DNA of 64,000 bases from Cupriavidus neocaledonicus. GTDB taxonomy: Bacteria > Pseudomonadota > Gammaproteobacteria > Burkholderiales > Burkholderiaceae. Position numbers and translations under genes: made by a program. The DNA is taken from assembly GCF_000372525.1 (NCBI RefSeq), contig NZ_AQUR01000093.1, positions 62,337-126,336 on the forward strand, given 5' to 3'. The notes beneath the pieces were generated by a model. That model saw only the letters and a program-made list of their open reading frames with translations. It had not been told where the DNA came from and made no database searches. This document shows positions 63,718-64,000 of this stretch, piece after piece (positions within the stretch are counted from its first letter, which is position 1; every line of letters starts with the position of its first letter).

Positions 63718-64000
63718 ATGTTTGTCGATTCCCACTGCCATATCGATTTCCCCGAACTGGCCGCGCGCCTGCCGGAGTTGCTGGACAACATGCGCGCCAA
63801 CCGGGTCACACACGCGCTGTGCATCTCGGTCACGCTGGAAGACTTCCCACGCGTGCTGGCGCTGGCCGAGCAGCATCCCAACCTGTACGCATCGGTCGGC
63901 GTGCATCCCGACTACGAAGAGGGCGAGGATCCGACCGTGGAGCGGCTGGTGGCGCTGTCCGCCCACCCGCGCGTGGTCGGCACCGGCGAGACCGGGCTGG
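63718..64000 (+). CDS. tatD: TatD-family metal-dependent deoxyribonuclease, N-terminal part, cut by the window edge
   Basis: About 94 residues are visible before the sequence ends. MFVDSHCHIDFPEL with the HxH metal ligands, LYASVGVHPDYEEGEDP and the final VVGTGETGL (metal-binding Glu) are hallmarks of TatD/YcfH hydrolases. The holB-pilZ-tatD order is common, supporting the YcfH-type assignment. The rest lies outside the window. Confidence 0.93.
   Translation, partial: MFVDSHCHIDFPELAARLPELLDNMRANRVTHALCISVTLEDFPRVLALAEQHPNLYASVGVHPDYEEGEDPTVERLVALSAHPRVVGTGETGL

Overview
This window is a stretch of high-GC (roughly two-thirds G+C) beta-proteobacterial chromosome. Gene content and order point to Cupriavidus, close to C. 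necator: a purL-associated core region, an acyl-CoA/beta-oxidation cluster containing a nicotinamidase, a tetronate-utilisation cluster, Bug-type receptors, and an mltG-tmk-holB-pilZ-tatD block. The genus is inferred from gene order and protein character, not from a database search. Both ends are cut inside genes: ppiD at the left and a TatD nuclease at the right. I see no rRNA, tRNA, CRISPR array, prophage or insertion sequence.

Layout. 1-3.7 kb: end of ppiD, a divergent pair (TesA-like esterase and YbbA-like ABC ATPase), and pgi. 3.9-11.3 kb: a minus-strand run of amidase, TRAP transporter (dctP, dctQ, dctM), D-amino-acid dehydrogenase and a bifunctional NAD(P)HX repair enzyme, which looks like uptake and breakdown of a nitrogenous organic acid. 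11.4-14.4 kb: an orphan histidine kinase, three very small genes and a MarR-type regulator. Two of the small genes sit directly behind a near-perfect LexA (SOS) box and end at a clear terminator. 14.7-23.5 kb: purL, a gap with a decayed immunity-like gene and a palindromic repeat, then a minus-strand housekeeping set (msrB, yciB, bolA, peptidyl-prolyl isomerase) and selO. 23.9-30.9 kb: an acyl-CoA ligase followed by a complete branched-chain-type ABC importer. 31.1-32.6 kb: an amino-acid permease. 33.1-44.8 kb: eleven co-directional genes for acyl-CoA degradation (bifunctional hydratase/dehydrogenase, thiolase, acyl-CoA dehydrogenase, thioesterases, reductases, epoxide-hydrolase-like enzyme), with pncA second. 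44.9-49.6 kb: macro-domain hydrolase, iron alcohol dehydrogenase, HSL-family esterase, Bug receptor, hot-dog thioesterase. 49.8-56.8 kb: a minus-strand tetronate (L-threonate/D-erythronate) pathway with an MFS transporter and a GntR regulator. 57.0-64 kb: GNAT, NRDE, DUF4936 and YgfZ genes, then mltG, tmk, holB, PilZ, a second GNAT and tatD.

How the genes may work together. A motif, GAACGACCGTNC, occurs in the promoter regions of the acyl-CoA ligase/ABC importer, of the beta-oxidation run and of the HSL esterase. I infer one regulator (probably TetR-type, not encoded here) that couples carboxylic-acid uptake, CoA activation, ester hydrolysis and beta-oxidation. The tetronate cluster appears complete from import to C3 phosphate.

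I did not find an obviously new multi-gene machine. The least explained and most testable item is the small SOS-controlled operon at 13075-13643. Next come the predicted acyl-CoA regulon, a LivF ATPase with arginine in place of the Walker A lysine, and a dispersed roughly 60-bp palindromic repeat family.
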